DNA of 64,000 nt from Brevibacterium sp. HMSC07C04 (GCF_001815905.1 NZ_KV823268.1:1-64000); one strand, 5' to 3'. Counted from the first letter of the stretch, positions 50,199 through 60,212 are shown. Notes: a model not told the origin generated them from the sequence alone. Numbers and translations are program-made.

Positions 50199-50918
50199 GT
50201 GCTCGAACTGTCGTCCATCACTGTGAAGTCGCAGCGCAGACTGTGGCTCGACGACGTATCCGTCAAAGCCGTTCCGGGTCGAATCCTCGGTGTTGTGGGC
50301 CCCAAGGGCGCTGGCAAGACCGAGTTCGCTCGCGCCATCATGGGCGTTATCGAACCCGAAAGCGGCACCGTGAAGCTCGAAGACAACGAGCTCGTCGGCG
50401 GCGACCGCCAGAACTTCGGCTACCTGCCTGCCGAACGCGGCGGCTTCCCCTCTATGAAAGTCATGGAGCAGATCGTCTACATGGCCCGCCTGCACGGTAT
50501 GACGCTCGGCGCGGCTGAGCGCAACGCCGTCACCCTGCTGGCGCGGCTCGAACTGTCCGACCGCGCCTATGTTCCACTGTCCCAGCTGTCGGGCACAGAG
50601 CAGGCTCGCGTGCACATCGCCGCGATGCTTGCCGCTGACCCCGATGTCGTCGTCATCGACGAAATCGGTGAGGGCCTCGACATGGCATCTGCCAAGCTCG
50701 TCTTCGGTCTGCTGTCCGACCACGCGGATGCCGGTGTGCCCATCATCGTCACGTCTGAGGACTGGGATCTCATCGAGCAGTACGCCGACGACATCCTGGT
50801 GCTCGGCCATGGCAGTGTCATCGCCCACGGAACAGCCGAACAGCTGCGAAAGGGCCGCGCAGCCACAACCGCCGCTCAGCCCGCCAGCCTGCGGGAGATC
50901 TTCAAGGAGGACGTCTGA
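50199..50918 (+). CDS. ABC exporter ATPase (NatA-like)
   Basis: 239 residues, one ABC domain. Walker A is GPKGAGKTEF near 31-40. The Q-loop region FGYLPAERGGFPSMKVMEQI is like NatA-type drug/Na+ exporter ATPases. The signature is LSGTEQAR and the Walker B end reads VVIDEIGEGLD, where most members have DEPxxGLD. The switch His is also not obvious (ITSEDWDLIEQY, where others have THxxxE). These changes suggest altered or weak ATP hydrolysis. GTG start with AAGGA; its stop overlaps the permease start in TGATG. Confidence 0.85.
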   Translation: MLELSSITVKSQRRLWLDDVSVKAVPGRILGVVGPKGAGKTEFARAIMGVIEPESGTVKLEDNELVGGDRQNFGYLPAERGGFPSMKVMEQIVYMARLHGMTLGAAERNAVTLLARLELSDRAYVPLSQLSGTEQARVHIAAMLAADPDVVVIDEIGEGLDMASAKLVFGLLSDHADAGVPIIVTSEDWDLIEQYADDILVLGHGSVIAHGTAEQLRKGRAATTAAQPASLREIFKEDV

Positions 50919-52450
50919 TGGCAAACAAGGATCGCAGTGAGGATCACGACAACATCAGCACCACCTCGTACACGGACCTAAGCGGGGGAGGGCAGGCCCT
51001 CGACCCGCACAGCCTCGGTGACGAGCCCATGGGGAAGCTCGCCGAGGTGCCCGATGAGCTGCGCGAGGACACGGGTGACGAAACCAAGACGGGGCTCGTG
51101 TCAGAGTTCCGCGACCTCACCGGCGGGCAGGCCACTTACCTTGTGGCCAACCGCGAAACCTCTCAGGCGCTGCGCAGCCCGCTGTTCGCTGCGACTGCGC
51201 TCGTGCTTGTGATCGGTGTGCTGGCAGCGCTCATCATCGGCTTTTCGCGGACTGGCGTATCAGCCGGCAGCGGCGAAACCGTCGCCATGATGGTGCCTGA
51301 AGAGCAGAAGGCCCAGGTCGAACAGCAGCTTCCGCAGGTCGAACAGCAGCTGGGCATGACCGTCACGATCGTCACGAGCATTGAAGAGGGCCAGGATGCC
51401 GTCAAGAGCGGCAAGGTCGACGCCTTCCTCCTGCAGGACCCCACGGGTCAGGGCAACGACCAGCTGATCGCCAAGAACCGCATTCCGAAGGCGGTTCTCG
51501 ACAAACTCGTCAACACGCCTGAAATCACCTACGTCGACGGCGGGCCCATTGACCCCGCGACCGGTGAAGTCGTGGCCTGGACCATGGCTGCACTGACTCT
51601 CCTGGCCGGGCTGAGCTTGGGCTCGCTGGTCTACCGGGGAGTGCGCGAAGAGCGCCGCACCCGCACCAGCGAAATCATCGTCTCCGCAATTCCGCCGCGT
51701 GCAGCACTGTGGGGCCGCATTTGGGGTCTGACGCAGTTGGCTCTGCTTCTGCTGGCCATCACGGCAGTCGTCGGCCTGCTGGGCATGTCCATCATCGGCC
51801 TGGCTGGTGAGGTCTACGCGGCGCTGCCTGCGCTCGGCTGGTTTGTGCTCAGCTACGCGTTCTACTCGATTGCGGTGATCGCGCTCTTCGCCATCATCGC
51901 AATGGGTGCCACACAGCGCGGCCGCCGGATCGCAGCGGGCGCCGCAGGTGTTGTCATTGTCGTCATGGCGTTTCTGCCGATGCTGCCGTTCATGGCCGAC
52001 GCTGCGCCCCAGGTGGCCGCGTGGCTGCCGTTTGCCGAACCGACCGGCGTGGGTGCGCTGTACCTGCTCACAGCCGCCCCGTGGTGGTATGGCCTCGTGT
52101 CTGCCGCTTCGGCAGCTGTGCTCGCGCTTGTCCTCGTCATGCTTGCAGTGTCGCGCTACACCTCGACGGTGCTTTCGGGCGCGGGCATCGCCGGTCGTCC
52201 CGCAGTCGCAAAGGCAAAGCTCAAGCGCCAGCCGAAGGGCAAGGCCGCCAAGGCTGAGGAAGCTGCGAAGCCTGCAGACACAGACGAGGCCGAGGAAGCT
52301 GACGAAGCTGAGGGCGCAGAAAAGCCTGCCAAGGTCGCCAAGAGCAATGCGGCAAAGGCTGGCGGTAAGGCATCCACGGGCGAGAGTGACAAGACCGACT
52401 CCAAGAAGCCCAAGAAGAAGGCCGGCGAGCCCGTGAACGAGGATGACTGA
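50918..52450 (+). CDS. ABC exporter permease (NatB-like)
   Basis: 510 residues: a hydrophilic N-terminus of about 85 residues, one helix (about 91-110), a large outside domain with a Gln-rich segment (VEQQLPQVEQQLG, about 127-139), then five or six helices (about 220-430) as in NatB/ABC-2 permeases. The last 80 residues are a Lys/Ala/Glu low-complexity cytosolic tail, which is unusual. AAGGAGG precedes the start, coupled to the ATPase gene. The exported substrate is unknown; Na+ or a drug-like molecule is typical of the family. Confidence 0.82.
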   Translation: MANKDRSEDHDNISTTSYTDLSGGGQALDPHSLGDEPMGKLAEVPDELREDTGDETKTGLVSEFRDLTGGQATYLVANRETSQALRSPLFAATALVLVIGVLAALIIGFSRTGVSAGSGETVAMMVPEEQKAQVEQQLPQVEQQLGMTVTIVTSIEEGQDAVKSGKVDAFLLQDPTGQGNDQLIAKNRIPKAVLDKLVNTPEITYVDGGPIDPATGEVVAWTMAALTLLAGLSLGSLVYRGVREERRTRTSEIIVSAIPPRAALWGRIWGLTQLALLLLAITAVVGLLGMSIIGLAGEVYAALPALGWFVLSYAFYSIAVIALFAIIAMGATQRGRRIAAGAAGVVIVVMAFLPMLPFMADAAPQVAAWLPFAEPTGVGALYLLTAAPWWYGLVSAASAAVLALVLVMLAVSRYTSTVLSGAGIAGRPAVAKAKLKRQPKGKAAKAEEAAKPADTDEAEEADEAEGAEKPAKVAKSNAAKAGGKASTGESDKTDSKKPKKKAGEPVNEDD

Positions 52451-53129
52451 GCCGACCCCGCCCGCTGCAGACTCTGCAATGCCAGCAGAGTCTGCAGAAC
52501 CGGCGGGGGCTGCCGCGCCCTCCCACGGGGTTGGCCCGTGGGAGGGCGAGTGGCCCCGGGATGAGCGCTACGATCCCGAACTGCTGCGCGATGGTGACCG
52601 CCGCAATGTGGTCGACGGCTACCGGTACTGGACGATGGAGGCGATCATCGCCGACCTCGACCAGCGCCGCCACGGCTTCCACGTGGCCATTGAGAACTGG
52701 CAGCACGACCTCAACATCGGCTCGGTTGTGCGCACCGCAAATGCCTTCAATGCCGCTGCTGTGCACATTGTCGGCAAAAAGCGCTGGAACCGCCGAGGCG
52801 CCATGGTCACCGACCGCTACCAGCACGTTCTGCACCACCCCAGTGCAGATGATCTGGCCGCGTGGTGTGCTGAGCGAAACCTGCCGCTGATCGGCATTGA
52901 CAACTTCCCGGATTCCACGCCGCTGGAAAGCTGCGATCTTCCGCGCGACTGCGTTTTCCTGTTCGGCCAGGAGTCAATCGGGCTGACGGACAGCGCTCAC
53001 AAAGCGTGCGAAGCCGTACTGTCGATTCAGCAGTACGGCTCAACTCGCTCCATGAACGCGGCAGCCGCGGCGGCAATCGCCATGCACGCCTGGATCCGCA
53101 GGTGGGAATTCGGCCAGACCGTCAGCTGA
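52443..53129 (+). CDS. SpoU/TrmH family RNA 2'-O-methyltransferase
   Basis: Methylates a ribose 2'-OH of tRNA or rRNA using SAM, through a trefoil knot fold. 228 residues. The three SpoU motifs are visible: NIGSVVRTANAFNA near 91-104, CVFLFGQESIGLT near 176-188 and IQQYGSTRSMNAAAAAAI near 199-216. The first 45 residues are Pro/Ala-rich and variable. It overlaps the end of the exporter permease by 8 nt. Target nucleotide unknown. Confidence 0.9.
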   Translation: MTEPTPPAADSAMPAESAEPAGAAAPSHGVGPWEGEWPRDERYDPELLRDGDRRNVVDGYRYWTMEAIIADLDQRRHGFHVAIENWQHDLNIGSVVRTANAFNAAAVHIVGKKRWNRRGAMVTDRYQHVLHHPSADDLAAWCAERNLPLIGIDNFPDSTPLESCDLPRDCVFLFGQESIGLTDSAHKACEAVLSIQQYGSTRSMNAAAAAAIAMHAWIRRWEFGQTVS

Positions 53130-53192
53130 GAGCCACACGCCCAGCTGGTTTCAGACGCCCCCCGCCCGCGGATGACAGAAGACGACAAAAGC

Positions 53193-53231
53193 ACGAGGTG
53201 CCGCTCACCAATTTCGTGAGCGGCACCTCGT
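53193..53231. terminator. Terminator, 16-bp perfect stem (shared family)
   Basis: ACGAGGTGCCGCTCAC (53193-53208) pairs with GTGAGCGGCACCTCGT (53216-53231) and is followed by TCTTT. Nearly the same stem occurs at 58382-58426. It lies between convergent genes. Confidence 0.88.
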
Positions 53232-53273
53232 TCTTTGTGTTGCGTGAGCCGGTGCTCGGCTCAGCCGTACGTA

Positions 53274-54416
53274 TCAGAGATCAGCTGCGTAGGGTTCGAG
53301 CAGACCGCCGGCTTCGCCGAGTTCGACCAGGGCCTGGTCGGGAGCTGCGAAGGTGCGGGGGATGACGGTCAGGCGCTTGGCGTAGTGGCCGATGGGGTAT
53401 TCCATCGTCATGCCGATGCCGCCGTGCATCTGAATGGACTCTTCGAAGATGTGCTTTGCCGACTGGTCGATGATGACTTTGGCGGCCAGCACGTCCGCGT
53501 GGCGGGTCTTCGAGTCTCCTTCGGTGTCAGCCTCAATTGCGAGCTTGGAGTACAGCGCCATCGACTTGGCTTCTTCGAGCTTTGCGTAGGCGTCTGCTGC
53601 GCGGTGCTGCAGAGCCTGGAAGACGCCGATCGGCACGCCGAACTGTTCGCGGGTTTTGAGGTATTCGGCCGTCATGAACAGGGCGGCTTCCATTGCGCCG
53701 ACGGCTTCAGCGGCCAGGGCCGCCTGAGCGGTGTCGAGGACGCGTTCGACGGCCGCCGTCGCGTCGCCGGCCTCCAGGCGCTGGGCTGGTGCGTCGTCGA
53801 ACAGGACGGATGCGCTGCGCAGACCGTCGGCTTGGGTACGCGGGTCGACGGTCACACCGTCGGCGTCGGCCTTGACGAGGAACAGGCCGAGCTCACCGTC
53901 GACCTTTGCTGTGACGACGAAGGTGTCGGCTGCATCGCCGCCGATGACCTGTGCCTTTTCACCCGAAACGGTGTAGCCGTCACCGGAGGCCTGCGCCGTG
54001 GTGGTCGGGTTGAGGAAGTCATAGCGGCCAGCCGGTTCCTGAGCGGCAAAGGCCAGTTTGAGTTCGCCTGCGGCAACCGCGGGCAGCAGTTCAGACTTCT
54101 GCTCTTCGCTGCCGGCAGCCTGGATGAGGCCCGTGCCCAGGATGACTGTAGGCAGGTACGGTTCGAGCACGAGTGCGCGGCCGAATGCCTCCATGACGAC
54201 GGCGACTTCGGCAAATCCCATGCCAGCGCCACCGTATTCTTCTTCAATCGGCAGGGACATGAGCCCCAGCTGTGCGAACTGGTCCCACATCTGCTGGCTC
54301 CAGCCGGCCTCCGAGCGCAGAATCTCTTCGCGCGCTTCGGCGCTGTACTTGTCTTTCAGCAGGCGCCCGACGGTCGATTTGAGTTCCTGCTGGATGTCAT
54401 TGAGTTCAAGATCCAT
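53274..54416 (-). CDS. Acyl-CoA dehydrogenase, FadE28-like partner subunit
   Basis: 380 residues. Acyl-CoA dehydrogenase fold with N-terminal helices, the beta domain (AAQEPAGRYDFL) and C-terminal KTREQFGVPIGVFQALQHRAADAYA and ESIQMHGGIGMTMEYPIGHYAKR. No catalytic Glu stands at a usual position, and the middle domain lacks the usual FAD loop. It resembles the helper subunits of heterotetrameric dehydrogenases such as FadE28 of Mycobacterium. Lies 27 nt after the partner dehydrogenase on the same strand, as those pairs do. Confidence 0.87.
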   Translation of the reverse strand: MDLELNDIQQELKSTVGRLLKDKYSAEAREEILRSEAGWSQQMWDQFAQLGLMSLPIEEEYGGAGMGFAEVAVVMEAFGRALVLEPYLPTVILGTGLIQAAGSEEQKSELLPAVAAGELKLAFAAQEPAGRYDFLNPTTTAQASGDGYTVSGEKAQVIGGDAADTFVVTAKVDGELGLFLVKADADGVTVDPRTQADGLRSASVLFDDAPAQRLEAGDATAAVERVLDTAQAALAAEAVGAMEAALFMTAEYLKTREQFGVPIGVFQALQHRAADAYAKLEEAKSMALYSKLAIEADTEGDSKTRHADVLAAKVIIDQSAKHIFEESIQMHGGIGMTMEYPIGHYAKRLTVIPRTFAAPDQALVELGEAGGLLEPYAADL

Positions 54417-54443
54417 TTTCTATACCTCTCGTTCTTCAGCAGG

Positions 54444-55637
54444 TCACAGACCCAGGATGGCCTTGGAGATGATGGAGCGCTGGACTTCGGAGGAGCCTCC
54501 GTAGATCGTCACCTTGCGCGTGTTGAAGTAGCGCGGCGTGGCTGAGACCGCTGCCTGGGACAGGTTGGTGAAGCCATCGCTGACCTGTGCCGAGTCGACG
54601 AAGTCCATGCCCTGGGGGCCGACGACGTCCATGAGCAGTTCGGTGATGTCCTGCTGGAGTTCCGAACCGCGCAGTTTGAGGATCGACGACCGCGGGTCGG
54701 GCGCGTCGGAGCCTGCCACCTGGGTGGACAGAACGCGCAGCTGCATCATTTCGAGTGCCTTGAGTTCGGCTTCGATTTTGGCGATCCGGGTGGAGTACTG
54801 CGGGTCGTCCAGCAGGGAGCCGCGCTGTGTCTTGGTCGCTGCCGCGTAGGCCTTGGCGCGAGCCAGGTTGACCTTGGATTCGCCGACGCGGGCGATTCCG
54901 GTGCGCTCGTTGCCCAGGAGGAACTTGGCGTAGGTCCAGCCCTTGTTCTCTTCGCCGACGAGGTTCTCAGCGGGGACTTCGACGTTTTCGAAGAACACTT
55001 CGTTGACTTCCACGCCGCCGTCGATCGTCTGAATGGGGCGGACGGTCAGACCCGGCGAGGTCATGTCGATCAGCAGGAACGAAATGCCCGCCTGCTTCTT
55101 GACGTTGGGGTCGGTGCGCACCAGGCAGAAGATCCAGTCGCCGTACTGGCCGAGCGTGGTCCAGGTCTTCTGTCCGTTGACGATGTACTTGTCGCCGTCG
55201 CGCACAGCTGAGGTCTTCAGCGATGCGAGGTCAGATCCGGCGTTGGGCTCGGAGAAGCCCTGCGACCACCAGATGTCGAGGTTGGCGGTCGCCGGAAGGA
55301 AGCGGTCCTTGATTTCCTTCGAGCCGAAGGTGTCGATCACGGGGCCGACCATGGATGCGTTGAACGGCAGCGGGTGCGGAACGCAGGCCGTCTGCATTTC
55401 GTCCAGGTAGATGTGGCGCTGGACGGGCGTCCAGTCGCGGCCGCCGTACTCAAGCGACCAGTTGGGCACGGCCAGGCCGTGTTTGTTGAGGATGCGCTGG
55501 GTGGTGACCATGTCGTCTTTGGAGACTTCCTGGCCGATTGCCACGCGGTAGCGAATTTCTTCGGGAATTTCAGTGCGGTAGAAGTTCCGCATCTCTTCTG
55601 CGAATTCCAACTCTTCTTTGCTGAAAAGGCTGTCCAT
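54444..55637 (-). CDS. Acyl-CoA dehydrogenase, FadE29-like catalytic subunit
   Basis: 397 residues. FAD-dependent oxidation of acyl-CoA to enoyl-CoA with electrons passed to ETF. FAD/substrate blocks are WWSQGFSEPNAGSDLASL near 116-133, NGQKTWTT near 148-155, and the C-terminal TIYGGSSEVQRSIISK, where Tyr replaces the medium-chain-type Glu, so the base must lie elsewhere (helix G region, NERTG near 233), as in FadE29-like enzymes. Upstream gene of a pair with the 380-residue partner. Such alpha2beta2 enzymes act on short branched or steroid side-chain CoA esters in relatives; this substrate is not shown here. Confidence 0.9.
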   Translation of the reverse strand: MDSLFSKEELEFAEEMRNFYRTEIPEEIRYRVAIGQEVSKDDMVTTQRILNKHGLAVPNWSLEYGGRDWTPVQRHIYLDEMQTACVPHPLPFNASMVGPVIDTFGSKEIKDRFLPATANLDIWWSQGFSEPNAGSDLASLKTSAVRDGDKYIVNGQKTWTTLGQYGDWIFCLVRTDPNVKKQAGISFLLIDMTSPGLTVRPIQTIDGGVEVNEVFFENVEVPAENLVGEENKGWTYAKFLLGNERTGIARVGESKVNLARAKAYAAATKTQRGSLLDDPQYSTRIAKIEAELKALEMMQLRVLSTQVAGSDAPDPRSSILKLRGSELQQDITELLMDVVGPQGMDFVDSAQVSDGFTNLSQAAVSATPRYFNTRKVTIYGGSSEVQRSIISKAILGL

Positions 55638-55650
55638 CGGTCCTCTTCCC

Positions 55651-55666
55651 CGATCAGATTTGATCG
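55651..55666. promoter_or_regulatory. CGATCA-GATT-TGATCG palindrome before the dehydrogenase pair
   Basis: Perfect 6-bp arms around 4 nt, 13 bp before the dehydrogenase start codon. A GTTCGTTTGGTTGG tract adjoins it. The position fits a repressor site. Confidence 0.5.
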
Positions 55667-55823
55667 TTCGTTTGGTTGGTTTGAGCCCATACTATGGCCC
55701 GCCCCGCACTTTAGAAAAATCTGTGTCTGTCAGTACCGGGTAAAAGGTGCAGTTGGGTCGGCAAAACGTCCGGTACGAGGTGCCGGGCTGGCTGGTGTGC
55801 GGGCTGCCGAGGTGCCGAGCTGG

Positions 55824-57263
55824 TCAGGACTGGGCGGCCTGTTCGGCTCGCCTGTGGCCGGGGCCGGTGCGCGGTACTGCGAGCATGAGCGTGAGTCCCA
55901 GAAGCAGAACGACGATGATGCCGGCGGCACCGGCGCGCTCGAAGCCGAAGATGGTGATTGACAGGCTGAACAGCCACGGTCCCAGAAAGCTGATGGCTCG
56001 GCCCGTGGTTGCGTACAGGCCGAAGTTCTCGCCTGCCCGCTCCGGGGGAGTGATGCGGGTGAGGAACGAACGACTCGACGCATTGACCGGTCCGACGAAC
56101 AGACACAGGAAAAGGGCGCACGCCCAGAACACGGTCGCGTTGTCAGACAGCAGGATGGGCACTGCACCAATGCACAGGCAGGAAAGCCCGGTGATGATGA
56201 CGGCTCTGGGCCCGACCGCATCGTCGAGCGGGCCCGACACCAGGCATCCGATGGCGGCCACGACATTCGCGGCGATTCCCAGGTAGATCACATCGGTTTC
56301 CGTGAAGCCGTAGGCGGATGCGGCGAGCACCCCGGCCACCGCGAAGATCGTGGTGAGCCCGTCGCGGAAAACAGCTGAGGCGATGAAGAAGACAAAGGTC
56401 TGGCGGTCGTTCTGGAAGAGGTCTTTCAGCCTGCGGAACAGGTCCGCGTAGTCCTGCTTCCAGCTGGTGAACCAGTGTGCGACCCGATTGCCCGACCGGG
56501 CGCGGGCAATCGGGGCCTCGGCGCGCGATGCATCGTGCGGGGCCAGGAAGATCAGCGGAACAGCCCACACCGCAAACCACACGGCGGTAGCACCTGCCAC
56601 CAGTCGGAACCGCCAACCGTCTTCGCTGACGGCGCCGAAGAGCCCCACTTCGGGAAGGATGAAGGCGAACAGCGCAATGAGCAGCATGACCAGACCGCCC
56701 AGGTAGCCGAAGCCCCAGCCGATGTTCGACACTTTCCCCACGCTGCCCGGTGCGGCAATCCGTCCCAGCATTGCGTTGTAGCTGACCTGGGCGAGTTCGA
56801 AGAAAACGGACGCCGCGGCCAAGAAGACCAGTCCGGGCAAGAAGAACACCGGTTCGCTCTTGATGAACGCCAGCGCAAAAATACAGGCGACGACAATGCC
56901 GGTGTAGGTGGTCAGCAGGAGCCTGTGGCGTGATTTCGCATCGGCACGCGCACCGGCGGCGGGTGCGACGACCGCAACAACCAGGCCCGCCAGACCGGAG
57001 GCCCAACCGAGGGCGGCGGCGCCCGAAACCGGGTCGTCGGCAACCGCCTTTACGAGGTACGGGGCAAACACAAAGGTCACGATCACGGCCGAATACGCCG
57101 AACTGCCCCAGTCCCACAGCGCCCAGGCCGCCGCCTGCAGGAGATTGGTGCGCGCGGGTGCGGCGGGGTCTGCGGGTTCGGGCGAAGGGCCTGCAGGTAA
57201 CGCGGGCGAGGCGCCGGTGGGCTGGCCGTCGACCGGGCCAGCAGAGTCTGTGCTTGGGCTCAT
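55824..57263 (-). CDS. UMF1-type MFS transporter (Atg22-like)
   Basis: 479 residues with about 12 helices. A variable Pro/Ala-rich tail of about 40 residues comes first, then LWDWGSSAYSAVIVTFVFAPYL near 49-70, the signature first helix of the UMF1/vacuole-effluxer branch. FFELAQVSYNAMLG and GFGYLGGLVML follow. Relatives export amino acids or nucleobases; the ligand is unknown. The frame is open to 57341, but the ATG at 57263 has TAGTCT 7 nt before it. Divergent from fba. Confidence 0.83.
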   Translation of the reverse strand: MSPSTDSAGPVDGQPTGASPALPAGPSPEPADPAAPARTNLLQAAAWALWDWGSSAYSAVIVTFVFAPYLVKAVADDPVSGAAALGWASGLAGLVVAVVAPAAGARADAKSRHRLLLTTYTGIVVACIFALAFIKSEPVFFLPGLVFLAAASVFFELAQVSYNAMLGRIAAPGSVGKVSNIGWGFGYLGGLVMLLIALFAFILPEVGLFGAVSEDGWRFRLVAGATAVWFAVWAVPLIFLAPHDASRAEAPIARARSGNRVAHWFTSWKQDYADLFRRLKDLFQNDRQTFVFFIASAVFRDGLTTIFAVAGVLAASAYGFTETDVIYLGIAANVVAAIGCLVSGPLDDAVGPRAVIITGLSCLCIGAVPILLSDNATVFWACALFLCLFVGPVNASSRSFLTRITPPERAGENFGLYATTGRAISFLGPWLFSLSITIFGFERAGAAGIIVVLLLGLTLMLAVPRTGPGHRRAEQAAQS

Positions 57264-57294
57264 GCTGTTAAGACTACGGTCAAAATCGGGTGCG

Positions 57295-57300
57295 TAGAAT
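57295..57300 (+). promoter_or_regulatory. Possible fba -10 box
   Basis: TAGAAT upstream of fba, giving a leader of about 33 nt that holds the GCAGGAG ribosome site. No clear -35 box is visible. Confidence 0.4.
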
Positions 57301-57339
57301 GATTGCGACTGAAGCAATCCCCTAAGCGCAGGAGTGTTC

Positions 57340-58362
<1,023 letters not shown>

Positions 58363-58381
58363 AGGGCTCCCGCCTGAACAC

Positions 58382-58426
58382 AGAACGAGGTGCCGCTTAC
58401 CGAAAAGGTGAGCGGCACCTCGTTCT
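58382..58426 (+). terminator. fba terminator, 20-bp stem (shared family)
   Basis: AGAACGAGGTGCCGCTTACC pairs with GGTGAGCGGCACCTCGTTCT with one T-G wobble around GAAAA, followed by TTGG. It shares its core with the terminator at 53193. Confidence 0.88.
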
Positions 58427-58566
58427 TTGGGTTACCTGAGACACACTCAAGGCTCAGACCTTGGTATCCTTAACGCACCCTGAGCGACCTGTGAATATTC
58501 AATGAATGCGGTCGCGGCAATGGTCTGGGCCGCCGGTCTGGCGGTTCGCAACGAAAGGATGGCTTC

Positions 58567-60201
58567 ATGGCCGTAAAGAAGCGTGCGGCGGGACTGGCTG
58601 CTGCAGCTGCCGCCCTGGCACTGGGACTGAGTGCATGCTCGTCCTCGACCACCGGAGGTTCCGACTCCGGTGAAGGCGGCGCCCTGAGCGTCGGCACGAC
58701 CGACAAGATCACTGTGCTCGACCCTGCGGGCTCCTATGACAACGGTTCGTTCTTCGTCATGCAGCAGGTGTTCCCGTTCCTCATGGAGTACAAGCCCGGG
58801 ACCTCGGAAATCCGCGAGGGCATCGCGGAATCTGCTGACTTCGTCAAGCCGGGCGAATACGAAGTCAAGCTCAAGAAGGACCTCAAGTTCGCCAACGGCA
58901 ATGAACTGACCTCTTCGGACGTCAAGTTCAGCTTTGAGCGCCAGACCAAGATCCAGGACCCCAACGGACCGGCTTCGCTGCTGACCGCAATCGACTCGAT
59001 TGACACCCCCGACGATCAGACGGTCGTCTTCAAGCTCAACCGCGAAAACGACCAGACCTTCCCGCTGGTGCTTGCAGGCCCGGCCGGACCGGTTGTCGAC
59101 GAAGACGTCTTCGCCGCCGACGCCATCACGAAGGACGACGAGATCGTCAAGGGCAAGGCCTTTGCCGGCCCGTACGAAATCGACACCTACAAGTTCAACG
59201 AACTGGTCACCTACAAGAAGTACGACGGCTACTCCGGCGGCGGCGAGGCCGCCAAGAGCGCCGAAGTGCAGATGAAGTACTACTCCGACGCGAACAACAT
59301 GAAGCTCGATGTCGAGAAGGGCAGCATCGACGTCGCCTACCGTTCGCTGTCGCCGACCGACATTGAAGACCTCGAAGGCAAGGACAACCTCACCGTCCAC
59401 AAGGGTCCCGGCGGCGAAATCCGCTACATCGTGTACAACCTCGACACGATGCCCCACGGTGCGAAGTCCGACAACCCGGACGAAAAGAAGGCTCTGGCCG
59501 TCCGCCAGGCCATGGCATCGGCCGTTGACCGCGCGGCAATCGCCAAGGACGTCTACAAGGACACCTACCAGCCGCTGTACTCCTACGTGCCCGAAGGCAT
59601 GAAGGGTGCAAACGAATCACTCAAGGGCCTCTACGGCGACAAGCAGGGCGGCGCGGACACAGACGCCGCCAAGAAGTTCCTCGAAGACGCCGGTGTGGAA
59701 ACCCCGGTCAACATCAAGCTGCAGTACAACCCGGACCACTACGGGCCGTCTTCCGGTGACGAATACGCCGCTGTGAAGAAGCAGCTGGAAGACACCCAGC
59801 TGTTCAAGGTGGACCTCCAGTCGACCGAGTGGGTGCAGTACGCCAAGGACCGCACCAACGACGTCTACCCGATGTACCAGCTGGGCTGGTTCCCGGACTA
59901 CTCCGACGCTGACAACTACCTGGTTCCGTTCTTCTACAACACCAAGGAAGAACCGGCGTTCCTCGCCAACCACTTCCAGGACGACAGCATCAACAAGAAG
60001 CTGCTCGAACAGGTTTCGCAGCCGGACGAAGGCAAGCGCGAAAAGCTCATCGGCGACATCCAGGACGACCTGGCCAAGCAGCTGCCCACGCTGCCGCTGC
60101 TGCAGGGCAACCAGATCGCCGTTGCGGACAAGAACGTCAAGGGCATTGACGAAACGCTCGACCCGTCGTTCCAGTTCCGCCTGTCGATGCTGAGCAAGTA
60201 A
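58567..60201 (+). CDS. Opp/Dpp-type ABC substrate-binding lipoprotein
   Basis: 544-residue SBP_bac_5 receptor. Signal peptide with lipobox GLSACSSS (Cys near 19), unlike the Tat-type receptor at 29801. Family features are VKLKKDLKFANGNELTSSDVKFSFER near 99-124 and AVRQAMASAVDRAAIAKDVY near 311-330. AAAGGATG precedes the ATG. It heads a four-gene operon with two permeases and a fused ATPase. Two tandem hairpins separate it from the first permease, probably giving more receptor than channel. Probable ligand is a peptide. Confidence 0.92.
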   Translation: MAVKKRAAGLAAAAAALALGLSACSSSTTGGSDSGEGGALSVGTTDKITVLDPAGSYDNGSFFVMQQVFPFLMEYKPGTSEIREGIAESADFVKPGEYEVKLKKDLKFANGNELTSSDVKFSFERQTKIQDPNGPASLLTAIDSIDTPDDQTVVFKLNRENDQTFPLVLAGPAGPVVDEDVFAADAITKDDEIVKGKAFAGPYEIDTYKFNELVTYKKYDGYSGGGEAAKSAEVQMKYYSDANNMKLDVEKGSIDVAYRSLSPTDIEDLEGKDNLTVHKGPGGEIRYIVYNLDTMPHGAKSDNPDEKKALAVRQAMASAVDRAAIAKDVYKDTYQPLYSYVPEGMKGANESLKGLYGDKQGGADTDAAKKFLEDAGVETPVNIKLQYNPDHYGPSSGDEYAAVKKQLEDTQLFKVDLQSTEWVQYAKDRTNDVYPMYQLGWFPDYSDADNYLVPFFYNTKEEPAFLANHFQDDSINKKLLEQVSQPDEGKREKLIGDIQDDLAKQLPTLPLLQGNQIAVADKNVKGIDETLDPSFQFRLSMLSK

Positions 60202-60212
60202 TCACTCCCTGT

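Noticed and set aside
53235-54545. 436-aa plus-strand frame opposite the acyl-CoA dehydrogenase
   Set aside because: Antisense shadow; it starts inside the terminator region and lacks any motif.
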